Shown one piece after another: positions 27,613 to 35,330 of a stretch of DNA of 64,000 nucleotides. The notes under the pieces were generated by a model. It did no database searches and was not told where the DNA came from. It was given only the letters and a program-made list of their open reading frames with translations. Within the stretch, counting starts at the first letter, position 1; each line of letters starts with the position of its first letter. The position numbers and the translations under genes were made by a program. Where the stretch lies: positions 1,286,402 through 1,350,401 of the forward strand of contig NZ_JAAOIX010000001.1 in assembly GCF_011440395.1 (NCBI RefSeq), read 5' to 3'. This DNA is from Pseudomaricurvus alcaniphilus. GTDB lineage: Bacteria > Pseudomonadota > Gammaproteobacteria > Pseudomonadales > Cellvibrionaceae.

Positions 27613-28464
27613 TTGAACATACTATCCGCCAACAGACTCACAGGGAATGCCGACAACACTTCGGCTTTGGCTTCCTCCTCCGTTACTGGTTACGCCAGGG
27701 GCCTGGTCGCCGCGGTATTTTTGCTGCTTACCCCCTTGGCTAACGCTGCCGATGCTGCTGAACCAGCATCCGACCCACTCCTTGCTGAGCTCTCCGCGGA
27801 AGAAATCGTTGAAAAAGCCGACAACATACGCTTTCCCGCCGGGGGCTTTCAGGTAGATGTGAAAATTACCACCACACGACCGGAGCAGGAGCCGGAGGAG
27901 CGCGAGTATCGTATCCTCTCCAAGGGCAACGACAGAACCCTGCTGATGACTACCGCGCCGGCCATCGACAAGGGCAACATACTGTTAATGCGGGATCAGG
28001 ATTTGTGGGCATTTTTACGCAACCTGTCACAGCCGGTACGCCTGCCCCTCTCCGCCAAGTTAACCGGCGAGGTATCCAATGGCGATATTGCCAGAGCTAA
28101 CTTCAAAGGTGACTATAACCCCAAGCTGCTGGATATAGAGACTATTGAGGACCAGCAATACTACAAACTTGAATTACTGGCAGCGCGCCGGGGTGTGACT
28201 TACAAACGGGTACTTTACTGGGTCAATCGCGACAACTTTCACCCCTACAAAGCAGAATTTTACTCGGTTTCCAATCGGATCATAAAAACCTGTCACTATG
28301 ACGGCTATGTGGAAATGGCTGGCCAGTCTCGCCCCTCTCGCCTGGTTATGGTGGAGGCCTCCAACCGGGAGGGAACGTCGATCCTTGATTATTCCAATAT
28401 GGCCGCGCGCGACTTACCCGATAAGGTTTTCACCAAGCAGTACCTGAAAAAGCTGAGTAATTGA
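27613..28464 (+). CDS. LolA-like outer-membrane lipoprotein-sorting family protein
   Basis: This 283-residue periplasmic protein has a signal sequence (VAAVFLLLTPLANA, residues about 33-46) and the LolA-like domain found beside RND or ABC envelope transporters. Recognisable parts are LSAEEIVEKADNIRFP, KGNDRTLLMTTAPAIDKGNILLMRDQDLWAFLRN and YKRVLYWVNRDNFHPYKAEFYS. It starts at a TTG with AGAGG nine bases before it. It lies directly after the beta-barrel gene and converges with two permease genes (14-base gap). In the family it is thought to carry hydrophobic molecules across the periplasm. Here it probably works with the two permeases and the ABC ATPase fusion protein at 14515; this grouping is inference from the absence of a closer ATPase. 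Confidence 0.82.
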   Translation: MNILSANRLTGNADNTSALASSSVTGYARGLVAAVFLLLTPLANAADAAEPASDPLLAELSAEEIVEKADNIRFPAGGFQVDVKITTTRPEQEPEEREYRILSKGNDRTLLMTTAPAIDKGNILLMRDQDLWAFLRNLSQPVRLPLSAKLTGEVSNGDIARANFKGDYNPKLLDIETIEDQQYYKLELLAARRGVTYKRVLYWVNRDNFHPYKAEFYSVSNRIIKTCHYDGYVEMAGQSRPSRLVMVEASNREGTSILDYSNMAARDLPDKVFTKQYLKKLSN

Positions 28465-28478
28465 TCGGGCGGATAGCG

Positions 28479-29690
28479 TCAGATATTTTTACGCAGCGCA
28501 TCGACCACGGGTTGCCGGGACACTCTGCGAGCGGGTAACACAGACGCCAGCACGGTAGCCATAAAACCCACGCCAAAGGCCAGTGCTATCACCGATGGCA
28601 CCAGCCGAATATTGGCAATATAGCCCACTTGGGAATTGGGCAGCGGCGGCATTTCAATACCCAGGCCCGATATGATCTCGGCCAGTAATATACCGACTGT
28701 AATTCCCGCACCCGCCCCGAGAAAACCCAGGATAGTATTTTCTGCCAGGATCAGGCGAAACACTTCGTTTTGCCGATTGCCCAGCGCCATAAGAGTGCCA
28801 AACTCCCCTTCGCGCTCATGAACCACCATATTCACACTGTTGGTGACACTCAGCAGGATCATCAACAACACAATAAACTGCAGTACTGCCAGCTGGCTGC
28901 TGTACAGATTGACGGCCTTGCTGTAGAAGTCGGCGATCTCATACCACACTTTCACTTCGTAGCCATCATTGGTTACCTCGCTCTTGAGCGCACTTGCCAA
29001 GGCATCGGTGTGCTCCGTGGCATCGAGGGAGACGACAACACTGTGAATACCCCATGTTGCCGCCAGCTCTTGCGCGGCCGGCAGGGAGATGCGCACAGCG
29101 CTGTTGTCGTAATCGCTGGCAAAAGATTTGAAGGTGCCAACCACCTCGAACTCAAGGCTGTTCAAGGCGCCCTCAGCGGTACTGACCATCAGTGAAACAT
29201 AGTCGCCTGGCTTGAGTTGCAGGTTCTTCGCCACACCCCGCCCCATCACAATGCCAAACTCATCCGCGGCGGTAAGCTGTCGACCCTCGACGATGGTAAT
29301 GGCGGTACCCAGTTGTGCTTCCTTGTCTGGCTCTACCCCCTCGCCAATGATGTTCATATCTGCGCGACCATTATTGGCCAGGCCAGAGAAGTTCAATCGC
29401 TGTAAGGTATCGATCACATGTGGTCGGGAGGAGATGGATTCAACCAATTGACTCGGGTCATCGATCAAATATTGATAGGGATTGCGCCGGCCCATTTCCG
29501 TGTACCCTTCACGGTATACCTGGATGTGCCCGACCTGGGAGTGGATGGTTGCCTCTTGCAGCTGAATAAATATATCTTTCACAAAGCCGCCGATCACAAT
29601 TAACCCTGCAACGCCAACAATGATTGTGGACATCGTAATCAGAGTTCTGCGAGTTTGGCGAAAGACATTGCGCAATGCCAGTGCGAACAT
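28479..29690 (-). CDS. ABC transporter permease, FtsX/LolC-E type
   Basis: This 403-residue inner-membrane protein has the MacB/LolC topology: one N-terminal helix (RRTLITMSTIIVGVAGLIVIGG), a large periplasmic MacB-PCD domain (about 50-265) and three C-terminal helices. The cytoplasmic coupling stretch is EREGEFGTLMALGNRQNEVFRLILAE. It is paralogous to the next gene (29748-30965) with the same start MxxLALRN and the same pre-domain motif NPYxxLxxD. It is the last gene of a leftward run of acyltransferase, ThiF-nitroreductase, permease, permease. No ATPase gene is adjacent; the LolD-type ATPase at 14515-16062 is the nearest. Substrate unknown, perhaps a lipid-like product. Confidence 0.88.
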   Translation of the reverse strand: MFALALRNVFRQTRRTLITMSTIIVGVAGLIVIGGFVKDIFIQLQEATIHSQVGHIQVYREGYTEMGRRNPYQYLIDDPSQLVESISSRPHVIDTLQRLNFSGLANNGRADMNIIGEGVEPDKEAQLGTAITIVEGRQLTAADEFGIVMGRGVAKNLQLKPGDYVSLMVSTAEGALNSLEFEVVGTFKSFASDYDNSAVRISLPAAQELAATWGIHSVVVSLDATEHTDALASALKSEVTNDGYEVKVWYEIADFYSKAVNLYSSQLAVLQFIVLLMILLSVTNSVNMVVHEREGEFGTLMALGNRQNEVFRLILAENTILGFLGAGAGITVGILLAEIISGLGIEMPPLPNSQVGYIANIRLVPSVIALAFGVGFMATVLASVLPARRVSRQPVVDALRKNI

Positions 29691-29747
29691 GGTTCAAAAT
29701 GCTCCTGATTCAGGCTCTGATTATGAAGGGCTAATTACCATCAACAA

Positions 29748-30965
29748 TTAGCGGTTATGACGCAATGCATCGACAATATTCATCCGGGAGGCTTTCCAGG
29801 CTGGATACAGACTGGCGATAAAAGTTGTCAGCACTGCCACCAGCAGAGACCCCGCCACCAGTTGCCAGGACAACAGTATCTCCCCGACATAGCCAATTTC
29901 CATTCCCGGCGGCGGCGGCATGGGTATCCCCACATAGGAAAGCCATGCACCTATGCCGCTGCCGACCAGGCTGCCAAGCAAGCCTCCGAGGACACCTAAC
30001 GCCAACCCCTCCCACACAAACAGTGACAGAACGCCTTGGCGCTTGTTGCCAAGCGCCATCAGCGTACCGATCTCGCCGGTGCGCTCAAGCACCCCCATAA
30101 CCAGGATATTGTAGATACTGAGGGCAATAATCACGCTGATTACGAAGCGCACAACATCCATCTGGCTGGAGTACAACTTGACCGTCTGAGTGTACAGCTC
30201 CGCCAGGTCCAGCCAGGGGGTAAATTCCAGGTCGAATTGCTGCTGCGGGTAGCGCTGCCTCAAGTCCTCAATAACAGGCGTAGTCAGCTCGGTATCGTCC
30301 AGCAAAATCACCCATTTATGCGCGCCCTCGGCCCGCAGTAATTGCCGCGCTGTTTCCAGCGGCAGACGCAGAGCGGCGTCATCAAATTCTTTCGATGCAG
30401 TCTGGAACAAGCCCACCACCGTGGCCTCGACACCATTCAGGCCACCGGTGCTGGTATTTGCCAGCAAGACAACTCTATCCCCGACCCCCACTCCCAGGTT
30501 GCGAGCTACCCCGCCCCCAAGGTATATCGAATCGGTATCACCCGGCTCCAGCCCCCGGCCAGACATAGCGACCAGGCCCCGACTGAGGGGAGCGTCTTTA
30601 CCCGGGTCAACGCCATCACCAATAAAGCCAATGGTGATATCGCCATTACTGATCATGCCGGAAAATGCCAGGCGGGGTGAGACTACCTTTATCCCAGGGG
30701 TCGATTCGAGCTCGATCTCAGCCAACTGACTGTCGCTCAATAGAAAAGCGTAGGGGTTAGCGCTGCCGGTTTCGAGGTAACCTGGCCTGGTGACCTGAAT
30801 GTGCCCAAGGCGTGAATGGATGGTGTTATCCCGCATGCCCCAAAAAATCCAGTCAATAAACCCGCCCACCAGGATCGAGGCCACCACGCCAAAGCCTATG
30901 GTGGCCAGCGCTATCGCCGTGCGCTTGCGATGACGGGATAAATTACGTAAAGCGAGCAACATCAT
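29748..30965 (-). CDS. ABC transporter permease, FtsX/LolC-E type (paralogue)
   Basis: This 405-residue permease is a sister of the protein encoded at 28479-29690 and probably forms a heterodimer with it, as LolC and LolE do. An N-terminal helix (RTAIALATIGFGVVASILVGGF) is followed by a periplasmic domain and three C-terminal helices. The coupling segment is ERTGEIGTLMALGNKRQGVLSLFVWE, and the short turn PMPPPPGMEIGY corresponds to MPPLPNSQVGY in the sister. It is separated by 57 bases from the sister gene and by 38 bases from the ThiF-nitroreductase gene upstream. The two together are enough for a full transporter when paired with an ATPase. Confidence 0.88.
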   Translation of the reverse strand: MMLLALRNLSRHRKRTAIALATIGFGVVASILVGGFIDWIFWGMRDNTIHSRLGHIQVTRPGYLETGSANPYAFLLSDSQLAEIELESTPGIKVVSPRLAFSGMISNGDITIGFIGDGVDPGKDAPLSRGLVAMSGRGLEPGDTDSIYLGGGVARNLGVGVGDRVVLLANTSTGGLNGVEATVVGLFQTASKEFDDAALRLPLETARQLLRAEGAHKWVILLDDTELTTPVIEDLRQRYPQQQFDLEFTPWLDLAELYTQTVKLYSSQMDVVRFVISVIIALSIYNILVMGVLERTGEIGTLMALGNKRQGVLSLFVWEGLALGVLGGLLGSLVGSGIGAWLSYVGIPMPPPPGMEIGYVGEILLSWQLVAGSLLVAVLTTFIASLYPAWKASRMNIVDALRHNR

Positions 30966-31003
30966 CCGGGCAACCTGCCAGCATTACACATACATTAGTG
31001 GAT

Positions 31004-32974
31004 TCACGCGGGTGGACGTGTACATAGCGCGGCCAGGGGCAGGCGAATAGAGCGTGCCTGAGGCATTGGCCCGTGGCCCAGACGGCCCATGTAGGCAGCG
31101 CGGCGCACGTTGGCGCCTTCAAGAAAGCCGCTGAGGTTTTCCGCTACCTGTTTGGCCGTCGCGCGAGCATTTTCATTTTCCGTAAAGGGCTCCCCATCTG
31201 CCACGTATCTCGAAAAGATCAACGGCGTCATTTCAGGCTGGAATTGGAGCCCCAGCTTGGTCGCGGTCAACCAAAAGCGTTGCAGTAACCTGCCACCCGC
31301 AAGAAAGTCATCTATATCAGTCAGCTCATTTTTGGCGAGCAGAATAAAATGCGCACTGCATTTTCTGCCCGGCAGCAAATCCAATTGAATACGGGGTGCC
31401 AAAGTACCCGCCAGGTATTTGTTCAGGAATTGCACGCGCTGCCAGCTTTGCATGCTCCAACGCATCAGCTTGAGTGTAAACGCATCAAAGCCCACGGCCT
31501 GGTCCGGGATTTTGGTCTCGCTGAATTGCTTGTCCCACTCGATAATTTGACTGTGAACCCGGTACCCCTCCTCCGTCGTCAGGCGAATCTCGGCGCTGTC
31601 AAACAGCAGTTTGGCCATCTGCTTGCGATGTTCGCCTTCAATCCAGATGACCTTGTAGTCACTGCCGAGGCATTGCTCCAACTCCCGCTTTTGTATGCTG
31701 GTCAGTGGCGTGGACTGGAATGGCCTCCGGTTCGTGCATCGAACTGGAATATAAGGCAGCAACGGGCTGGGGCCCTGGTCAGAGGGAACCAACTCCACAT
31801 CGATAACGGGCTTGTCTTCGGGCGCGCTTGCCTGCCGGGTAAATTTTGCTGCCAGCTTCTCACCACTGGCGGCAATGCTTATGGTCTCCAGCAAGGCACC
31901 CACCGCGATCTGGCTGGCCTGGCCATTCAGATCGTAAAAACACCAGTCACGGGTATCGGAGGCGTGGATGCGAAAGCTGGCGTCGTCAAGGATTTCAAAC
32001 TTCCAGGGCTGGGTGTTATCACCACTGGGGGCCCAACGGGCCTTGTCCAGAACTCGCTCCAGGGGGGTCAGCAACGGCGGTGCTTCCTCTATTTCACTGG
32101 CCCCGGCCTTGTCGATAAACCGCTTTGCCACCAGGAACATCAACTTCTGAATGGGGTTATTGTTGCCCCAGGGCCGCCATGTTTTTTTCAAAACATTAAG
32201 GTATGCATCGAAATGCAATCCGTGGGGAGCCGCAACAACATCGCCCCGGCGAAGCAATATTTTTAATGCATTGGTTGCCGCCACACCGGCGCACAGCTCA
32301 CAAGCCATCGGTGTAGAGGGGGCTTTTTTATTGCCAAAGCGAACTCTGGAGTGATCTGCCAGGTATTTTTTTTGCAGTATTAACGGTGACAACCCCAGCA
32401 TAAAGAGCAATTGCTGTTCCTCTGCCGAACGTCCCTCCAGCCTGAAATACTCCTCGAAAGTCATTTTGCCGGGCAGGAAATTCAAAAATGCTGTGCCCAT
32501 GCCCAGCGGCGCGGCAGTGATCGCCGGGATACCTTTTTCGGCGCAGGCGGCAAATACCGCCCGGCGAATATCCAGCACAAAAAAATCCAACCCGTCGATA
32601 TAGAGGTCTACACCGTCCAAAAAGGCATCAATATTGTCGAATGACACGCCATTGGCAAAGCTCTGGATATCCAGCGAGGGATTAATCCCCTTCGCCATTT
32701 CCTCCATTACTTCAACTTTTTGCCGCCCTACCGTGTGCATAAAAGCACCGGCCTGGCGGTTAAAATTGCCCTGTTCGAATATATCCAGGTCAGCAATATT
32801 AAAATTGCCAATGCCAAGCCGGGTCAGGGTCAGCAGATGCACACCGCCAACACCGCCGACGCCTGCAATCGCCACTCGCTTCGACTGCAACACCTGCTGT
32901 TCAGCTTCTGTTACCCAACCGATGTTTCGAGAGAATGCGTCCTGGTAATTAAATTCTTGTAGATGATTGTTCAT
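31004..32974 (-). CDS. ThiF/E1-like adenylyltransferase-nitroreductase fusion
   Basis: This 656-residue cytoplasmic two-domain enzyme has residues 10-270 as an E1-like ThiF/MoeB fold: the nucleotide loop AIAGVGGVGG (36-44), then ADLDIFEQGNFNRQ with the key Asp and Arg. A single CxxC (ACELCAG) is present, where ThiF proteins usually have two pairs for zinc. Residues about 305-640 form a flavin nitroreductase domain beginning DKARWAPSGDNTQPWKFEIL and ending in RRAAYMGRLGHG. Similar fusions (mycobacterial Rv1355c/MoeY type) exist, but the reaction is not known. It lies 24 bases after the acyltransferase gene and 38 bases before the permeases, so it probably builds or modifies the product they move. 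Adenylation of a carboxylate plus FMN-dependent redox chemistry is a fair inference. Confidence 0.85.
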   Translation of the reverse strand: MNNHLQEFNYQDAFSRNIGWVTEAEQQVLQSKRVAIAGVGGVGGVHLLTLTRLGIGNFNIADLDIFEQGNFNRQAGAFMHTVGRQKVEVMEEMAKGINPSLDIQSFANGVSFDNIDAFLDGVDLYIDGLDFFVLDIRRAVFAACAEKGIPAITAAPLGMGTAFLNFLPGKMTFEEYFRLEGRSAEEQQLLFMLGLSPLILQKKYLADHSRVRFGNKKAPSTPMACELCAGVAATNALKILLRRGDVVAAPHGLHFDAYLNVLKKTWRPWGNNNPIQKLMFLVAKRFIDKAGASEIEEAPPLLTPLERVLDKARWAPSGDNTQPWKFEILDDASFRIHASDTRDWCFYDLNGQASQIAVGALLETISIAASGEKLAAKFTRQASAPEDKPVIDVELVPSDQGPSPLLPYIPVRCTNRRPFQSTPLTSIQKRELEQCLGSDYKVIWIEGEHRKQMAKLLFDSAEIRLTTEEGYRVHSQIIEWDKQFSETKIPDQAVGFDAFTLKLMRWSMQSWQRVQFLNKYLAGTLAPRIQLDLLPGRKCSAHFILLAKNELTDIDDFLAGGRLLQRFWLTATKLGLQFQPEMTPLIFSRYVADGEPFTENENARATAKQVAENLSGFLEGANVRRAAYMGRLGHGPMPQARSIRLPLAALCTRPPA

Positions 32975-32998
32975 TTATAGGTGCCACAGATGCACATT

Positions 32999-33745
32999 TT
33001 ATCCCCTTAGTGCAGGGTGTTGCTCAAGCCTCGGGGCAATCAAAGCATATAGCTCTTTCAGGTCGCTACGCAGGCCGGCCGCCGCTTTCTGAGATGTAAT
33101 AAAATAAGGGGCCCTTATACCGTGATAATCAATATCGGAGCCCGCCCGTTCCACCAAAATTCCAGATCTGGCCAATAGCCTAGGTAAAAATGGCTCAGTC
33201 ATCATAAACGTATTCGGCCGCTTTACCAGCTTGGTGATTGAGATACAGGCCAGAAAGCCGGCGACAGCAATTAATGGGAAGCTTCTGATTTCCTCTTTGC
33301 TGTGCATCGTTTCATCGACAGAACCCAAGCGCGTCTTTTTCTCCCCCGGCCGCTGCCGGAACGCGGTGTCGACTGCCAGGCGCGATATTTCACAGATACT
33401 GTCTCGCGGGTGGTCCATGGCCTGGATAAACTCCCTGTCCAGGCTCGCCGCACAGTATTTTTCCAGCGGTAACAACTCCTTCTCGCTACTTCCGAAAGTT
33501 GGCACTACCCTGACGCAGCCCGCAGGCTTGCCCGAGGCCTTATGGGAAATCAGGCAGTGAATCGACTTATTGTCAAATTCATCCTTCTCCAGCTTGTTGG
33601 GGAAATCTTCGGCTTTTTCGAACCCGAACTCCTCCGCGTAAACCCGGTAACGTATACCGTATACCTGGTCGCGCAGTGCGTCTGTATCAGCGATTTTAAC
33701 TTCAAAATACTTATCGAAATTCGCGGCAATCGATAGCTCGGTCAT
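32999..33745 (-). CDS. PEP-CTERM/exosortase-associated GNAT acyltransferase
   Basis: This 248-residue member of the exosortase-associated acyltransferase family is related to autoinducer (acyl-HSL) synthases. Typical segments are YGIRYRVYAEEFGFEKAEDF, with the conserved RxxVY...F, ISHKASGKPAGCVRVVP, SICEISRLAVDTAFRQRP (the ERS-like acyl-ACP-binding strand) and an LLARSGILVERAG end. A second, cNMP-fused copy is at 18154-19428. The start at 33745 has GGAGAG nine bases upstream. It is the first gene of the leftward operon that continues with ThiF-nitroreductase and two permeases. I infer synthesis of an acylated small molecule; no product is proven for the family. Confidence 0.85.
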   Translation of the reverse strand: MTELSIAANFDKYFEVKIADTDALRDQVYGIRYRVYAEEFGFEKAEDFPNKLEKDEFDNKSIHCLISHKASGKPAGCVRVVPTFGSSEKELLPLEKYCAASLDREFIQAMDHPRDSICEISRLAVDTAFRQRPGEKKTRLGSVDETMHSKEEIRSFPLIAVAGFLACISITKLVKRPNTFMMTEPFLPRLLARSGILVERAGSDIDYHGIRAPYFITSQKAAAGLRSDLKELYALIAPRLEQHPALRG

Positions 33746-33917
33746 AGGGGGTTACTCTCCTGAGGCACAAAATTATGCTCTCGTACATTGGCGCCGATAT
33801 CATATAGCTCGCCGCTGTTTAGTCTTGCGCAAGAATACCCTCGATAAATACACCTGCAGCTTATTCAGTATTGTCTATAAACGAGAAATCATCCAACGGA
33901 TGATGATTTGTACGCCA

Positions 33918-34409
33918 CTATTCGCCATCTGCTGACTGTTTTGCAATCAAACTGTCGACAAATTCATTCAGCGCGGTGTGCAGCATTTGATAGGTCTGTA
34001 AAAACCCGCTTTCACTGCCATAGTAAGGATCCGGGACTTCGCTCGATTCAATAGTTGTTGAATAATCCAGCAGTAAGGATAATTTGTGTTGCTGCTCACT
34101 CGGGCAATCTTCCCGCAAATTTTTCAGGTTGTCCTGGTCCATGGCCAGTATATGGGTGGAACGCTGGAAGTCTTTTGCCCGAATCCGCCGGGATTTTAAC
34201 CTGCGAATATTAATGCCGTGTTCTTCTGCGACCCGCTGGGCTCGCAAGTCAGGTCTTGAGGATATTAACCCGGCATGGGTGCCCGCGGAATCCACTTTGA
34301 TGGTTTTTGTGAGTCCTCTCTCGCTCACTATCGATTTCAACACTCCTTCCGCCAGCGGTGAGCGACAAATGTTTGCCCGACACACCACCAATATCACCAG
34401 TTTTTCCAC
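33918..34409 (-). CDS. Low-molecular-weight protein-tyrosine phosphatase (Wzb/Etp-like)
   Basis: This 163-residue phosphatase has the P-loop VVCRANICRSPLAEG, i.e. CX5R(S), at residues 9-17 and the general-acid loop VPDPYYG near residue 128. In polysaccharide loci such enzymes dephosphorylate the tyrosine autokinase and so cycle chain polymerisation, and the kinase at 1-633 is a natural partner. It follows the trypsin-like protease gene by 15 bases in a leftward pair. The P-loop has Cys-Arg-Ala-Asn-Ile-Cys-Arg, which fits the bacterial exopolysaccharide subfamily rather than arsenate reductase. Confidence in function is high, in partner moderate. Confidence 0.9.
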   Translation of the reverse strand: MEKLVILVVCRANICRSPLAEGVLKSIVSERGLTKTIKVDSAGTHAGLISSRPDLRAQRVAEEHGINIRRLKSRRIRAKDFQRSTHILAMDQDNLKNLREDCPSEQQHKLSLLLDYSTTIESSEVPDPYYGSESGFLQTYQMLHTALNEFVDSLIAKQSADGE

Positions 34410-34424
34410 TTCGTTTAGCCTTTC

Positions 34425-35279
34425 TTATATTCCCTGCAGCAGATCTATGACGTACTTGACGGGAATAACATAGGTAATCCCGGAGGGGCTGCTCAACGCA
34501 GACTCCTTGGACGTCTTTACAAACACACTGTTGACCACACCAATTACCGTCCCTGAATCGATATTATAGACCGCGCTGCCGCTATTGCCCGGATATGCGA
34601 TCCCATCCAATTGATAGACCTCGAAGGGTGCTTTCAGCCTGCGGATATGTTCTGCCGTCAGCTGGCCTGAATTGTGTGCGGGTATCACCAGCGGCGTCAC
34701 GGCGGACACTATGCCCCGGTGGGTCACCGGATACAGCCCCAGCACCATGCCAATCGGGAAACCGGTCCAGGCAACTTCAATCCCCTCTTGCAGAAACTCC
34801 TTCCCTGCCAGCGACAAGGCAGGTAGCTTCCCGCCTTGCATTTCCAGTACCACCAGATCGTGCAGCTCATCCTTGCGTACGATCTTTACCGGCATGCCCC
34901 GGGTTTGCCCGCCGCTACCGGAAAATATCGCCAGTGTTTCATCGTTATCGCTGTCAAGAGATTCGGGCAACACGTGCAAGTTGGTGACCACGTAACGGCC
35001 ATTGCCCACCACAAACCCCGACCCTTTGAAGGTTACCGGCGGCCGCTCGGCGTTTGAGCGCTTGACCGGGCGCATGGTGCCAACAGCGACCACACCAGGC
35101 TTGATGCTGGCGATGGTGGCGGGCAACACCGAATTAGTGTCGTGCGCTATGGCTCGACCGGAAACTGTGGCAAGCATCCACACCAGCAGCAGCGTCCATT
35201 GACGAATTGCAGCTGGCGAGATGAACTTTCCAGTAAAAAACTGTTCCTGAAGCGTCCGCTGCGTATTTTTTAAAAGCAC
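34425..35279 (-). CDS. Trypsin-like serine protease, membrane-anchored or exported
   Basis: This 284-residue S1-family (DegP-like) protease has no PDZ domain. An N-terminal hydrophobic segment (RQWTLLLVWMLATVSGRAIA, residues 26-45) acts as signal or anchor. The catalytic triad is visible: His in VVTNLHVLPE, Asp in ELHDLVVLEM and Ser in YPGNSGSAV. At 284 residues it contains only the protease domain. It is encoded just before the low-Mr phosphatase gene and is divergent from the large polymerase gene. The location suggests processing of exopolysaccharide-machinery or PEP-CTERM proteins in the periplasm; this is inference. Confidence 0.85.
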   Translation of the reverse strand: MLLKNTQRTLQEQFFTGKFISPAAIRQWTLLLVWMLATVSGRAIAHDTNSVLPATIASIKPGVVAVGTMRPVKRSNAERPPVTFKGSGFVVGNGRYVVTNLHVLPESLDSDNDETLAIFSGSGGQTRGMPVKIVRKDELHDLVVLEMQGGKLPALSLAGKEFLQEGIEVAWTGFPIGMVLGLYPVTHRGIVSAVTPLVIPAHNSGQLTAEHIRRLKAPFEVYQLDGIAYPGNSGSAVYNIDSGTVIGVVNSVFVKTSKESALSSPSGITYVIPVKYVIDLLQGI

Positions 35280-35330
35280 AATGATCTATCCTTGGGTAAT
35301 TAATTTTCACAGGTGAGCCAGAAGACCACT

